DNA from: Ooceraea biroi | Lineage: Eukaryota > Arthropoda > Insecta > Hymenoptera > Formicidae | Direction of reading: 5' to 3' | DNA: 64,000 nucleotides | Assembly: GCF_003672135.1 (NCBI RefSeq) | Contig: NC_039516.1 | Coordinates: 5,501,838 to 5,565,837 of the forward strand | Part shown: positions 48,691-62,091 of the stretch, one piece after another | Position numbering within the stretch: position 1 is the stretch's first letter | Layout of the letters: each line of letters opens with the position of its first letter | Position numbers and translations under genes: made by a program | Notes under the pieces: generated by a model | What the model saw: the letters and a program-made list of their open reading frames with translations, nothing else | What the model was told of the DNA's origin: nothing | Database searches by the model: none

Positions 48691-51229
48691 GGACGGGGGG
48701 AACGAGGTGATATTATGATACATTATTAAAGGCGAACCCTCGCGAACGCGCACCGCTGTCACTGCGACGTATCGCGCACACACCCTCCGTTTTGTCCCTT
48801 TCATCCCTCCGTACCCCTATATTTTTATCTTGCGTTTTTAAAAATTGTCGAATAATCGCGATCAATGTTTAACTTCTTTCGGTATCGCTTCGCTTCTTTT
48901 AAAGGGCTCTATTCAAGAAAATAAGCAGTTCAACATCAGTAGGAATCTTCCTGCAATTATTGCTATGATTCACAAGTTATAAAATGGCTGACACTATAAT
49001 TTTGCAGTTTAAAGCGTGAAAATATACACGTACGCACGAGAACTAATTGCGCGACTGTATTTAACTGGTACATTTCTCGCCGTTAATGCGTATAACTGTT
49101 CGCGAGGGAATTACGAAAATTATAAATGTTGATTCCTCGGAGGATGATGTATTTCGACTATTTACGACACGATGGTTACTGCTGGTAATCACTTAAGAAA
49201 TGTCAGCCGTACGCGGATTTAGTGTCAGTGATTACTCACTTTCATCGTTGAGTACGCATATGCGCTGACTGGTTATCGACGGTAACATTAATCAACTTGT
49301 GTTTGAATATTCATACTTCGACGATACTTGTTAACCCTTCCGCTTTTCGTGTCGCGTCGATCATGGCCTGCTTTCTTTTATTTGCAGCATGCATACATAT
49401 AATTTCTCAATATTATTGCCTCAATTTATACACGTGTCCTGTATTATAATTTTTAAAAAATCGTCCATGATACGCACGTACATCTTTGGACTGTAAGCGA
49501 GTGGAGACGGCAGAAAGCTTGTTCCTTTCCTGTTTTCTTCATATGTATCTCCCTCACGCGAGAAGCTAAGCTAAAAGCCACTAGCCACGGGTGGTTTTAT
49601 CGACTAATTGCCAGCGTGCTAGGTATTAGCTCAGGGTGCTATCGATATGACCAGTCTAACACCCTCTTCTGTGATTTCCTTCCGCGATACCTACGGCAGT
49701 TGGCCTTATCCGGAATGGCCCGGATTTTATCTCGGCCTGGTCACACGGAAGCGTTTACTGTGTGCTTCTCATTGCTAGCCGAGTCATCCGAGACAAGATA
49801 GCAGCCACAAACGGCAGTAAAAAGCTCGTTAATCAACGCGCACCCACTGTATCTACGGTTAATGCTTTGTTTTATCGTCGCGCGCGTACTCGTTAATATC
49901 ACGTCAATATACGTTGCCAAAATAAAAAAAACCTTTATTTCTTGGTTTCCTCTTTTCGAAATCATCGACCATCCTTTGCGCCACTAACTCATGATGAATG
50001 TGGGGATACACATTTCCCTTTTCGAGCGTAAACCACTGATTGAACGAGCGGCAAAGTGAAGTGCTGACGATGAGTGCACGAGTCGCCCTTCGTCCGGATG
50101 GAGACGCCATTCTCCATTTCGCGTGATTCTCCATCTCGTGATTTCCGCGCCGGGTTTTACCTCCTTCGCTCAGCGGGCGGAAGGTTGACGCGTTATCGTG
50201 CATCGTCTGGCGGCGATCGTGCCGCACGGCTTTTCACGGTAACGAGAACATTTGCCGGTCCGCTGGAAGATTACGTCGCGCAAAGTCGCGGGAAGTGAAG
50301 AAGACGAAGAGGAGAAGAAGACGAAAGATGGCGGGAGAGTGGAAGATAAATTACGGACCTAGCGGGCGTCACGGAAAGGTTCCTTCGCGCGCGAGTCTCT
50401 TTTCCTCGCGCCCCGTGTGTTACCACCCCGCACGTGTTTTTCCTCTAGAGCCCCCCCCGCGCCGCCACCCGCGCTCGTCTGCCTGGCACATTTCCCGGGC
50501 CGTAAAGTCGAAGGGACTACCGGTGCCGGCGAACAGCCATGCGTGGCCATTAAAAATGTATGTAATTTCTCGGGCATATAATCTTTCTGAGAACAGGGCT
50601 TCTGCTCAGACTGCATGAGGAAGGACCCGCGTGGGTGGCTGATGCTTATTAGGTGCCGCCGTTGTCGCCATCGTTCCGAGGGTGGATCCCGGCCACCACT
50701 GTCGGATTTCGGTTGGAATACTCGAGCACGCTGGATTCCTCCCTTCCAATCAGTCAACTTTCTTTTCACGCGAACCGAATCGTACGACCTCAATCGTAAT
50801 TGACGTTATTATCGCGTCAATCAGAGTTTTTCTATTTTCTGTTTGCAGATATGTGTGTATAAAGAACTGCTCTTTTGTAAATTATCTTCTTTAAGTTTTC
50901 AAGCTTTCAGCTGCCGTATTTTCGTATTCAATTTCCATTGCCCCGAAACGTTCGGCCTATAGATTCGCAATTTTATTCGTTGAATCGATGTTATATAGGA
51001 CGCTCACATGCGCGTATCTTAAGCTTTCATATAATCCGTCCATGATATGCGATCGACTCCTTAATTCGTTACTTATGTATACTTGTATTTCCTTGCTGGT
51101 CCTTAGGGAGCGCACCCGTGAAGGGGCAAAAATAAATGTTCCTTCCTCTTCTTCGCGCTCTCGACGATAGTCATATACGTACATTTTCGTGAAAATAATC
51201 GCCGGGAAAAGTCGTCGTGCCGTTCTTAC

Positions 51230-51444
51230 TCCGAGCTTGCTACCTCCACTTTGACCTTACTTAGTCGCGGGGCTTTGCTGGATTCGGGGTTGCCAGAGAA
51301 CTCTCTGCGTTGCTTAATAGGTTGCTTGGCTTCCGACTCCTTATAGTTCCACCTGGGTGAGCTCTCGCCCGGCGGATTTGGGAATTGGTCGTGCTCCGTA
51401 AACGTCAGCTGTTTCCACCCCGTTTCGTGTACTTCCGTGGACAT
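51230..51444 (-). CDS. Candidate N-terminal coding exon, function unknown
   Basis: On the minus strand an ATG at 51444 opens 71 codons plus two bases, up to a donor-like GGA|GTAAGA at 51230/51229. Read through, the TAA inside that donor is the first stop. The product begins MSTEVHETGWKQLTFTEHDQ and is hydrophilic, rich in Pro, Lys, Ser and Glu, with no signal peptide or known domain. Codons are varied with a preference for G/C third positions, and there are no simple repeats, unlike most open frames nearby. An upstream GA-rich tract (plus-strand CT, 51482-51527) would lie in the leader or promoter. Orientation matches the kinase exons further left, so this could be that gene's disordered N-terminus, with at least one exon (glycine loop) between. 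It may instead belong to another gene or be chance. Confidence 0.4.
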
Positions 51445-54100
51445 AAATATCAACGTACACCCGTGGATACCGTAACGATCGCTCTCTCTTTCTCTTTCTC
51501 TCTCTCTATCTCTGCCTCTTTCTCGTCCTCCTCCGCCCCGCTTCTTCTCCCGTTGTAATTACCTGTTAGCCTCAGAGTCAAGGGGTCGACCAAGAGAGAT
51601 TGGGGAGAAGGCTAAGGGAACGTTTATGGAATGTTCGCCAACCAGATAGGCGAGAAGGGGAGTGCGGAGGACCGTGAGTAATTAAAGGATTATGCTCGCG
51701 TGCGTGTAAGATTCGCCCGCTGGATTCGAGCGGTGCTTTGAAAGAGCGTAATTCCGTGCGCGGCGCACAAAAATCATCCCGTGACATCGAGCGAGGAAGC
51801 CGAAAGTGAACGCTAACTATTCGATGAGTTTTACGGCAAGGGTGTCGAGAGCGATAAACGATCTCGAGATTCGTGCCGCTTTTTCGAAGAGAACAGTGAG
51901 AGCACGAGAAACGCGTCGGACGTAGACTTTGAATCATCGAGGAGAACGTGTCAGAGCGCATTGTCGGCGCAGCACAGTGTGTTAAATAACGATATTTTGG
52001 CGCGCGTATGGAACTCCACAGTGCCATTCGAGTATTCTTCTCAACGAACATAATCCTGACCTCTCAAGAATGTTACGGTCCTATCTCCCGGGGAGGCATG
52101 GCCGCGTGTCGCACGCAGGTGCGACGCAGGAGGATGAAGGTCCCTTTAAACCGCTCTCGCCCCTTAACCTCGATCACCGATAGAATAGCGATGTCTCGTT
52201 CGTAGGAAAACCGTTCGTTCTGGCTTTTTCACCGTACCTACTGCCTCATCTTTTCCCCTCTATCCCTGAGCGAGGGAAAGAACGAGGACCCGAGTCTTAT
52301 TCGGATACGAACGGATGCGCTCGAGATTGTTTCCTTTCTTTCTCGTTTCTTTCCTTCTTCCTTTTCCTCTTTTTTCATTCGAAAGGTTTATTCCGAACCG
52401 GGACCCTCAGCGATTATCTAATGGAAGTGGAGCAGCACGCCAGGATGTCAGGGATCGGAGAAAGCCACGGTGGGTGGTGCGGAACAGGGACAGGGGGCCG
52501 CAGGGAACGGAAAGACGGACGGACGACGGACGGATGGACGGATCGGCGAAGAGGGTCTCGGGACGACCGAACGTCCCCGGGCCGTCGGCCGAACCTCCTT
52601 CGGTGAACGTGTGGCGATTCCTCGAGGGACAATTAAATATTTAACCGCTGTCTTTAGTGGATTTACCGTTCGTCCCACGTCTCGCACGGAATCGAATGAG
52701 AATGTAGTTCAGAGAAAATCGAACGGTCTTTTAATTGGAAAAGCAACCGGTACCCTCCTTCTTCTCCTTTGTCTGTCTCTTTCTCTCTTTTCAGTGCGAT
52801 TATTTCTCATGTGTAGTGACGGATACCGTTAAAGATTTCTGTTTTTTTTTCGAAATACGAAGAAAACACGATCTTCCGTTGTATCGTAGAGAATTATTGA
52901 TAACGGTGCCTCGCATTATACGTGGCCACTGTTTTTCTGTAGAAAACACTGTAGAAACACATGATGAAATTCTAGACACAGGTATCTTCCCAAAGCAAGC
53001 ATCGATTTTAATTTATGAGAGAAAAATTATTATAAAAACTTGCTGCAGATTCTTCTGAACTTTCGTAAATAGCAGATGGATTATTGGCAGAATAACACCG
53101 CACTAACTCCATAACTATACCACGAGCCGAATCGACGAGCCTGCAAGCATGCATTCGCGTGTTGCACAGCGTCAATAAATTACCACGGAAACTTATCACA
53201 ATTACGAAACGCGGCGTTATTACGAAATCACAGCTAAGCAAGGTGGTACGTAACGAAGGAACTGAAAAAAAGAGGGAACTGATTGGACGATTAATTCACA
53301 AACACGGACGTGTTTGGCGTGACGTGAGTTTCGCGCCGGTTACTCCGGACTAGTAAGAGGTAACGCACGGTAGAGTGAACGGTAAAGTGCTCCTCTTTTC
53401 GTACCGCGTGCATCGTTTCGTGACCGATACTTTTTCACGTTCGCCATACGGAAAAGCGGACCCTCGCTGCGGCGAACGACTGATATTTTTAAAACGTCGG
53501 GGATTCACTTAACGACTCATAATAGTTAACGAATTGCGCAAGGAGCTCAGGAACCGATCAGATCCGTGGCTGTTCTCGCGGCGCAATTACGGGCTCCTAC
53601 GCGCCCCGAGAACGTTTAAAACGTAAAACGCGAGGAACGGATTTATCGCCCGTGACGATTCCGCGATATCCATCGAGCGGACGGCAAAGCGGGTGGCAGC
53701 GGAGCGTCCCGTCTTGCTCGCGCTCGTCGAGGTCAGACCTCTCTCGCGATGCACCGACAAGGGAGTTCCCCTGGCGCTCGTCGCGGACGAAGGATGCGGA
53801 ATGGACGGACGCGGGAAAATGCAAAATGGGGAATAGGCCGTTGACCGTTCGGTGCTCCTGACTGAACGCCCCATTAACGCGCGCGTATTTGTTCTTTTTT
53901 CTCTCGCCTAGCCTCGCGCGCTCGACTCCTCCCGGGGGAATACTTTTTCCTTCTTTCCTCCATTTTTTTTTTCTTGGGAAGATTGGTCACTCCCGTGGGA
54001 ATTGTCAGGCGTGCGCTACAAGAAGCGACGAGAGCAGGGCCGAGAGCGGAACTGGAACGACTGCGAAGCAGATCGACCGGAAATTATACGTCGCATAAAT
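51445..54100. other. Non-coding stretch right of the candidate exon
   Basis: A CT-rich tract lies at 51482-51527. A 157-codon minus-strand frame (51578-52051) has no domain. A plus-strand frame of 107 codons (52735-53058) starts with a hydrophobic stretch and spans a TTTTCAG acceptor-like site at 52785-52791. It sits in AT-rich DNA and has no recognisable family. GAC/GAT-type repeats occur near 52513-52540. Confidence 0.45.
51482..51527. repeat. (CT)n-rich microsatellite
   Basis: A pyrimidine tract of CT and TTTCTC units. On the minus strand it is a GA tract just upstream of the candidate exon's ATG. Confidence 0.88.
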
Positions 54101-57100
54101 AATTCACGTGGAGTTGTCAGGTTGTCGCGTCGTTTAGCGCGATAATTAGATTCGTGTAACAGCCTCCCGCTTCTGCCTTCGCGTAATCGTTAGGGCCGAT
54201 TTGTCCCTCTCGTTTGACAAGAGTCCCTAATTTCATCTGAAACTTCATTTCCGACGTGTTTAACGTTGCAAGGTTTGCAGCAGGAAATTTCATTCGTGAC
54301 GAGTCTTCATCAAAGCAGGATCAAGCTCTCTCGATCATTACCGATGAGAAGATTACATTAATATTCCGCGAGATACTTTGTATCACAGAAGGAAAATGAC
54401 ATTCCTCTCCAATCGAGCAACTGTTAGGACGACTAATTAGACCGCGTTTTAATGTCGTCCGGCAGTTTTTCATCCTAAATTCAGGCATCGCTGTTGCTCG
54501 TTAACAAGCGGAAAGAAACGGTAACCATCTAGACCGGGTTTCGTCAACGCGTCACGCTACCGTCATCCTGCGGCGATCATTCCGTTGCGAGACGAGCAAA
54601 CGAGCGGGCAGATAATGACGCCCGTTTATCGCGACGGCAGGAGGGAATTTGTGGAAAAACAGGGCCGCGTGTGCGTGCCCCCATTGCGTTATCTCGCGCT
54701 GCATAAATCGGCTGAAAATGGAAGTTCGGGTTTCCGCGCAATTTAATAACGCTCACTTCCTCTGTTCCGCCCGCCACTACTCCGCGCTATTCCTCGCGTC
54801 GTTTCCCGTTTCCCTCCCGGTCGGTTTTCCTTCCCTCCTGTGACCCCCTTTCCCCGCCGAGAGCCGGATGGCTTTCTTTTTGTGTTCCGCCCGTTTCGCC
54901 CGTCTCCTCGGGAACCCCCGGCGAACGATCAGGATGCGCTACATCATAAAATACTTTTGTGTTCGGGCTGCCGGCGATAATCGCGGTTCGTAAAGCTCGG
55001 CTAAATGTTACGTGCAGAAACGACGCGGTACACGACGCCCGGAGAGGAAACGTTACTTTTCTGCGAGAGGGGGCGAAGATGGATCGCCGTGGCGCACGAG
55101 TGATAATGCGGCCGCGCTGCTGGAGTCGAATTGAAGATATCTCACGTCGAGGAAAAATTCCAGGTTATGGAAGAAGTCGGGAAATTAGAGAATGGCTGAA
55201 ACGTTTCATAAGAAATGGAGCAACTGCCTAAAATAACGCGCGATAATCTTGCGCCTCTTATAAAGTAGTATCGTTTCTTCTTCTACAAATAAGACGGGCG
55301 AGCAGCACTAGCGGCATTAACAGAGGATTAACACTGGAATGTCCGACGGGATGACGCGTATTTAAAAGCAGTTATGGGCTCGAACTGTTAATCATTATCC
55401 GGACTTCTTCTTATCCAGCTGGAGATTATCGTTAATCATCCCGAAGTGTTTACTAACCTGATCGTGGTTCACCAGGATCACCAAGATCACATTAGTCTCC
55501 TGACGAGATAATACCGCGCGCGCACACACGCACTCTCATACGTTTTCGTCAGCATGACATTCCGATTGTTCGATAAAACGCATTCCACGGTGACGCGTTC
55601 TATGTATAGAAACGCACAAAGGTCGGTGCCGGGACCAGAGAACGCGATACCATCGTCAGCGATGGGACTGTGCGTGTACGCTAAACGAATTATTTGTGCT
55701 CTCGGAATATTAAATCGTGAGAAACTGGTCGATTAGTCGGCCGCACAATCGTCTCTTCAACGTGCTTCGTTTCGTCGAGCCGGCAGGCGCGCGCGCGCAT
55801 GCACGCACGCTTAAATGCCCGACACAGCTGTCATCCGGGCACAATGGTACCCCTGTTTCGTCCCCGAGGTTTTTAACAACCACCGCGCGCCACGTCGACA
55901 CGTTTCTCCGGACCCGTGATGCGGTAGCGCGCGATCGTAAAATGCCACGTGTTTCCGAAGTAGGTCAGTCAGTTGGAAGAAAAAGAGAGACCGAGAGAAA
56001 GAGAGCCAGAAAGCAAAAAAGAGAGGGAGAATCCGGCCCCGCGTAAAATGGATTCTGTCTGGACCACGCCGCCGCGCTTCGATGAACCTTTCTTCGGGTC
56101 TCCGTGCGATCCCCGCGGTTTTTAGGATTGTAGCTATTTATTCCCGCGTCTCAGGTAAATTCGGTACCCTAATGTAGAGGTTCTTAAGCTACTGATGTTA
56201 GTTCTCCTTCTTAAAGCATCATTATCTCCATTACTTTGTCCAGGGGAAACGGTTCTTCTCCAAATTAGTGCCTCGTGCATTAATAAAATTATTGATCCAA
56301 AGCAACAATAGAAACAATTATGGGATAGCCTTAGTTTTTGCGTGAATCGATGTACTCTCGATGAATATGTATAGAATCGATCAAATATTAGTGATCCGTG
56401 AACTCTGAACTTTTAATATCACCCGACACGCCGAACGAACTCGTTCGATATTGGAGCCAGCGACGAAGGACCGCCTTGTCGCGATGTCGCGCCGTATTCG
56501 ACCGGGTGGTTTCGGGCCACCCGCTGGGAGTTGAATGAGGCAACGCGAGGCACCCCTCGGATTTATGCCCCACCCGTCAGCAGCGTCCGGCCGCACCCCC
56601 GCTGGTGGCGCCCGACGTGGCCCGAGAAAATTATTAGCGGTTATTACGCGTGGAACGGCAGACGCTGCGCTGAAAGCCTCGTCGAGGGGGACGAAGAAAC
56701 AGGAGCGGAAGGATGGCGGGGAAGGTTGCGAAACTCGGGGACGAGATGCGGCGGTCACCGAGAGCACCCTCGGTGTCTGCACGGCATTAAGGACCCGCCG
56801 ATAGCGCCGTTTTAATGAGCTCGAGCCCCACGTTGCCGCTCATTGCCCTGGCTCTAATTACGCCGGATTACGTTCTTTAGACTCGAGCTTGGAGTCGCGA
56901 AATTAAAAGCGCGTTTGGCTCGCGTGGCGGTATTTATTTTGAGGGTAGCGGGAGCTGCGCGCGACGGAGACCGAGCTGAACCATCAATGAGTTGCGTCGT
57001 TCAACAGCAGAGCGCAATAAAAACATAGAAATGAAATGCCCTGCAAAAATTCACTTAAATATTGTGAATTTTTGGAGAAAGAAGATGAAAGAATACGTTT

Positions 57101-58871
57101 CTCCTCTACAAAGTCAAAACTTTCAAATAACAAACAAAATCAAATTAGCCGAAACTGCTATGAGAAAGTCACGGAATCATTCTAATCCTGAAGCGAACAA
57201 ACTTAATCTACCGGAAACAACGTGTTCATCGAAATGAGCACGCTCGGCTAATTTTTACGATCGCGCTTTGTGTAAGCAAGACGACGAGGAAGACCTTGGA
57301 GTAGCGAATAATCGCGTAAAAATAAAACGCCATTGCAACGTTGATTCGTCGCACGTTGCGTGCAATAGCTTCCGTGTTACGACGCGAATCGTGGAGTATC
57401 GGCGGGTGGCACGTTGCCAGCGAGCGATCGTTCTTCGCGACTAGCACGCGATAAATGCGCGACATGTTGTTTGAGGATGCATTCAACATGCGAGAGATAC
57501 ATTTTATACAGAATATGCACGCTACGTAAAACAGACATTTTATGATATAATATAATGGAACCAATCAAATACAATAGTATAAATTGTGTATATAAATCAC
57601 ATAAACTACGCAAATAGAAACAAACGAGAAGCATAATCATTTTATCGACTCAGATAAAAATAAAAACTGTTCTCTTTAATTCTTTCACTGCCCCATTTGC
57701 GTTTAGAAAAGGTGGTAGCCCTATGCAGGAGGGGAATGCTACCCAGGACATTTTTCATCGTCTTAAACCGTTGTCGGCGGACGTTTCCGCTTATCTGGAA
57801 GTTTCAAGAGCTAAACCTGCGGATAAGGATCAGCGGCAGGAGCGATGCCGTAGCGATTTCAAGTGTCCCCGAAGAAATGTCGCCGCCACCTTGACCCCAT
57901 GCGGGCTACCGCTATAAAGCGACATTTTCGCGTCCTGACTGGGATCGCAGTATTCTGGCCCGCTGGTGTACAAGGGACGCTAGGCTCGCACCGACAGTTT
58001 TAGCACGTGCAATCGATAGATAGCACTATCGGGAAGATCCCGTTCAGACCAATGGTACAGCGACCGCAGCTGAACGGCCGATATCGCGCAATGTCCCAGG
58101 AGAATTTACGTGTGTGTTTACCCAAAGATGGTTTCTTTCCCTTACGTTCCCAACCGCATGCCACAGCGACCGAAAAGCGATTACGAAACACCATACAGCC
58201 TGTTATGAAATCACGGACGTGCGTTCTGCGACTTTGATGAACGAGATCTGTAAACGTGGTCGGCGATGTGTGCACGACCTTTTCATGGAAACCCGATTCC
58301 TATTTCCCCGGTTTAGTGCCCATATAAACGATTTTATATCTCTGCGACTTGATTGGCTTCGCAGATGTTTAACAAATTAAAATTCGAGAGATCGTGCGAT
58401 CAGAAAGGACGGCTCTCTCTTTAATTTCAGATAGATGGAGATTTGTGAATATAAATGTTTAGTGTCTTCCATATCTCGCATACGTATACATTGACGATTC
58501 TTATTTTGAGATTATACTATCAAAAGATCCATATAGTCGCGTCGCGTTGTTGACGATTTCGCGTAAATGCTCGTATAGCATTTCGGCTCCCCTGAACTTA
58601 CACGAATAGCGGCAGCGCGTTGATCGTTTCGGGCATTCCTACCGAGCCACTATATTTTACGAGGACCCAAGACATACGCCGCGCGCGCGTCCGCGTCCCC
58701 TTTCCATGGGGGTTTAGAGGTTGACCTATGGAGTAGCTTATATTGGTTTTCGCCCCCAGCCAACGGTGTCCTTACCGGGCCACTTCCTGTCGAGCTATTC
58801 TTCATTCCGGACTCTACGTACAGTTCTCTCCGACAGCGTAGCGACCGGAAGACGACTTTTATTGGCACAGT

Positions 58872-58915
58872 GTTTCACTCGGCTCGTCGCCGGCCAACGG
58901 CGAGCCGAGTGAAAC
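58872..58915. repeat. Perfect 15-bp hairpin
   Basis: GTTTCACTCGGCTCG (58872-58886) and its exact reverse complement (58901-58915) flank a 14-nt GC-rich loop. The arms are long and GC-rich, so the RNA hairpin would be stable. No coding frame is associated with it. Confidence 0.85.
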
Positions 58916-59548
58916 CTCGATCGCCATACCCAGGAAATCGCGCGTCATCCTTTACGACCGCGCCGCTAATTTATCTGTCCTCATTCGTAATTCTACCGTG
59001 CAGGAAATGAATCCCACCCCGCTCTTCTTCCTCTTCTTCTCTCACACGCTTCGTTGTCTTCTCCCTTTTCCAATCACGTTTAACGCGACCGTGCAACTCT
59101 ACCTCCCTTTATTATGTTTATTGCGACACCGTATTCATTTCTCAGAGAACCTGTACTCTGGAAGAGATATTTTTCTCTCCTTCCTTTTAGCTTCGTACTT
59201 TAACTCTTAGTTTTTTTACTCTTAGCTTTTAGCTTCACAACGATGAGTAGTTTATATGTTTCGATTTGTTCTTATCCTTTTCTTCCATTTCTGTGAATTT
59301 TCTTTCTACCGTATATCAAGTAATTATCGTTTATGTAGCTTTTTCGAAGAATATGAGGTACCCTTTTACTGTGCGACACCATTTTTCTTAGACATTCTAT
59401 TTTCAATCTTTCTAATAAATCTGCCGACATTTTCTAATTAATGTCGTAATTATTTTTGCCCGGGATATCTTGCAAGAACATTGTGTTTGGCTTTCATTTT
59501 CTTGGCAAGAGTATTAAGGGGATTTAGTGCTATCAAAAGCCTGCCAAC

Positions 59549-59553
59549 AGAGA

Positions 59554-59592
<39 letters not shown>
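59549..59592. repeat. (GA)n microsatellite
   Basis: The longest GA repeat in the window, nearly perfect after one GGG interruption. Confidence 0.93.
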
Positions 59593-59594
<2 letters not shown>

Positions 59595-61989
59595 CGTAAC
59601 TCTACACGCAGGGGAACGTTCGTAATCACGCAAATCAACTTCGACGCCGGTGAATTCGACGACTTAGGTGCCGCTCGTTAATCACGCCGATTAGAGGCAC
59701 GCCCGTAACTCCGATCGACGAGAACTCTCTTTGATGTCGTATCCGGTGAGCCTGAGAGTCCCGCCATATGGCCGATCGAAGCCGTACAGCATTAACGGGG
59801 CTTGGCTTCCACCAAAAAGATCATTCGAGCGGGCTGAGATCCGGCCTCGAGATATTTATTACTCATTCGCAAATCGACGATAAGTAACGATAGGCGATCT
59901 TTCGATGTTACCGCGAGTTGATCTCTCTCTCTCTCGTATTTATTGTATCGGTAAATTTCCGAGTATGAGATCTCAGACGCAGATAGATGTCGTAAGATAC
60001 TGTTCACAAATTTTCGAATCGAACACGGAATTACAAAGAGAATAATTGCAACGAGAAGGAGCGAGCGGATGATCCGCGCGTGATTGCGCGTTATATGTTC
60101 CACACGTGACGTGGAAAATATAATAAGTATAAATCCCTACAAATCGCACGTGATGACAATCGCCCTCTTCGCTCGTATCGCGTTCGAGAAGGGGGGTCGC
60201 TTCGTATTCCCCCGGCTAAGCCGTCGCGTCCGAAGGAGAATTCGCGACGGGCTTCCCTCCCTTTTGAAGAACCCCGGGATCCCTGGAAAGTAGAAGATGA
60301 GTTCTCCGGATTTGGGGAATGTCCGATCGGGGACGACGGCAAGCGGAAGGAGGAAGAGGGAAAAGTAACCGGCGACGAGATTATTGTCCGCCGCGCGCGC
60401 GGGGTCGCGAGGACGCGAGGAGAGACGCCCCGCATGCCGGCTCCGTCGCAAGACGCAAGGTATAAGGCGCGGCCCGGCTGATTAACAGGGTCTTATCGTC
60501 TTCCAACTGGCAAAGCTCCAATAATCACCTCGAAGCCCCACCAGTTAATCCTGAACTAATTCTCGGCGTGACAGTGCCGCCACTCCTACCACCCCGCAAA
60601 GTTCCGCGCGGCTCTTCTCACCCTGCTACTCGGAATGGGTGGCAGGGAGGCAGAGAGGATGCGGGAGCTTTCGAATTCTTTGGCCGCGTTCTCGTTTTCC
60701 CCTTCTTACGCCCCCGCGCGCGTACCACCCCCGAGATATTTAATTCCTTGGCCCTCGTTTGCATTTGATTTGAATTTTTTCAATCGCTCGCTAAAAACCG
60801 GGACAACATTCCAATCCGCCCCTTGCGTTCCGGGATCCAAGCGCCGCCCCCCGCTGCCTGCCCTCTTCCGCGATACACTTGGCGAAAGGGGAGACATTAG
60901 TGTATTTGCGTTGCAGATGGCCCCGGGCTCCCGAACTCGTAACTCGTGCCACGAAGGTCGTGGGGCGCGAGCGCGCGGCAGGAGAGATTACTCCGAAAAT
61001 TCGCCAATCACGACGACGAGGATACTCGAGTTATAATGCGATATCGATTTTAGACGTAATTTTTAGCGCGCACATTTTCGCGAAGGGGGATACATTCCTT
61101 CGATTGCAAAATTAATCCTGTATGATTCGATACACGGTACACATGTAGCGGAAAATATACAATAAAAGCATCTCGGGGGGGAAAAAAAACGCGGTCCGTA
61201 TCGCATCATATCTTAATAATAGCATGTTGTAACCATAACCGTGGACCACGTAACGACCGTTATTTGTCCTCACATAATACGATGATATAATCCAGAGAAC
61301 ATTCTCTCTCTCCCTCTTTCTTCCTCTGGTAGGCTGTAGCCCCTCGCGTTCGCGATTAGATGGACGTGTACGCGACGCGCAGCGCCGCGAGGGATGCCGT
61401 GTGCGTCACCGCTGGATGAAGGAGAAGAACACGACATCGGTCTTGGAAACAGCTTCCAAGACCAGGGGTGGCCGCCGCTCCGAGAAACAAATGACAGTTG
61501 GGAAAAGTTTCTTCCGTTTCCTCGTTTGCCGCGCCGCGGCGGCGGCTGCGTTCCAGTCTCTGATTTCCTCGTTAATTTCACGGGGATCAATACTAATGTC
61601 TTTATTTTTTGCGTTCTCGTGCGCTCCCGGGAAAAAACGGCCACGACAACGACGTCGTTTCACTCGGTCGCTCCTTCCTTTGCAGCGCGCGTCGCGGCCG
61701 ATTCGACAGTTTTTAGGAGGGCCGAATTAGTTTCTTACTACGCTCGCGATGCCTCGCACGGCGGCAAGAAGCTCGCGCGGCGTCCAAGCACGACTCCCAG
61801 CAGAATTTATTTCGGATACGCACTATTGAATATCTCTAGGCTGTAACGTAGGAAGAGATGAATGCTCGATCATCGATGATGAGATACACGAGCGGGGGGA
61901 TGATGCTACGCCATGAACATTTCAACCATCCCGCTTTAATCTATCCTGCGGGATATCTTACGGCTTAACAAGCCCGTTTCTTAGTTCCA

Positions 61990-62091
61990 CGCGATTGGCC
62001 GGTCGCGGGAGCGTAGCGTCGCGACGCTATGCCTGGCATCGCGTCATCTCGTGTCACGTCACATCGCATCACGTCACGTCACGTCACGTCA
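61990..62091. promoter_or_regulatory. CCAAT-like site, 16-bp palindrome and CGTCA array
   Basis: An inverted CCAAT (ATTGG) lies near 61994-61998. TAGCGTCGCGACGCTA at 62014-62029 is a perfect palindrome. CGTCA, the CREB/ATF half-site, then occurs six times between 62042 and 62091, the last four as an exact ACGTC tandem. The surroundings are CpG-rich. This resembles a compact regulatory or promoter region, but no transcript or exon is attached to it by sequence. Confidence 0.35.

Larger units (their letters stand above)
36790..51229. other. Non-coding stretch
   Basis: No supported gene. Contents seen: CA repeat at 38078-38092; CT-rich tract at 38222-38260; nested hairpins at 41365-41406; a CpG-rich block at 42361-42870 open in several frames at once; a GTC/GAC trinucleotide tract near 44455-44515; TA repeat at 45044-45069; GA repeat at 46524-46542; GAC repeat at 48256-48281; and an 18-bp palindrome at 48673-48690. 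A 104-codon plus-strand frame at 44332-44646 resembles a signal peptide only because the GTC repeat encodes poly-valine. Confidence 0.5.
54101..61980. other. Non-coding stretch
   Basis: No supported gene. Contents seen: a perfect hairpin at 58872-58915, a GA repeat at 59549-59592, and CpG-rich sequence at 56400-56800 and 60150-61800 open in several frames. Those frames have no domains. Confidence 0.5.
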
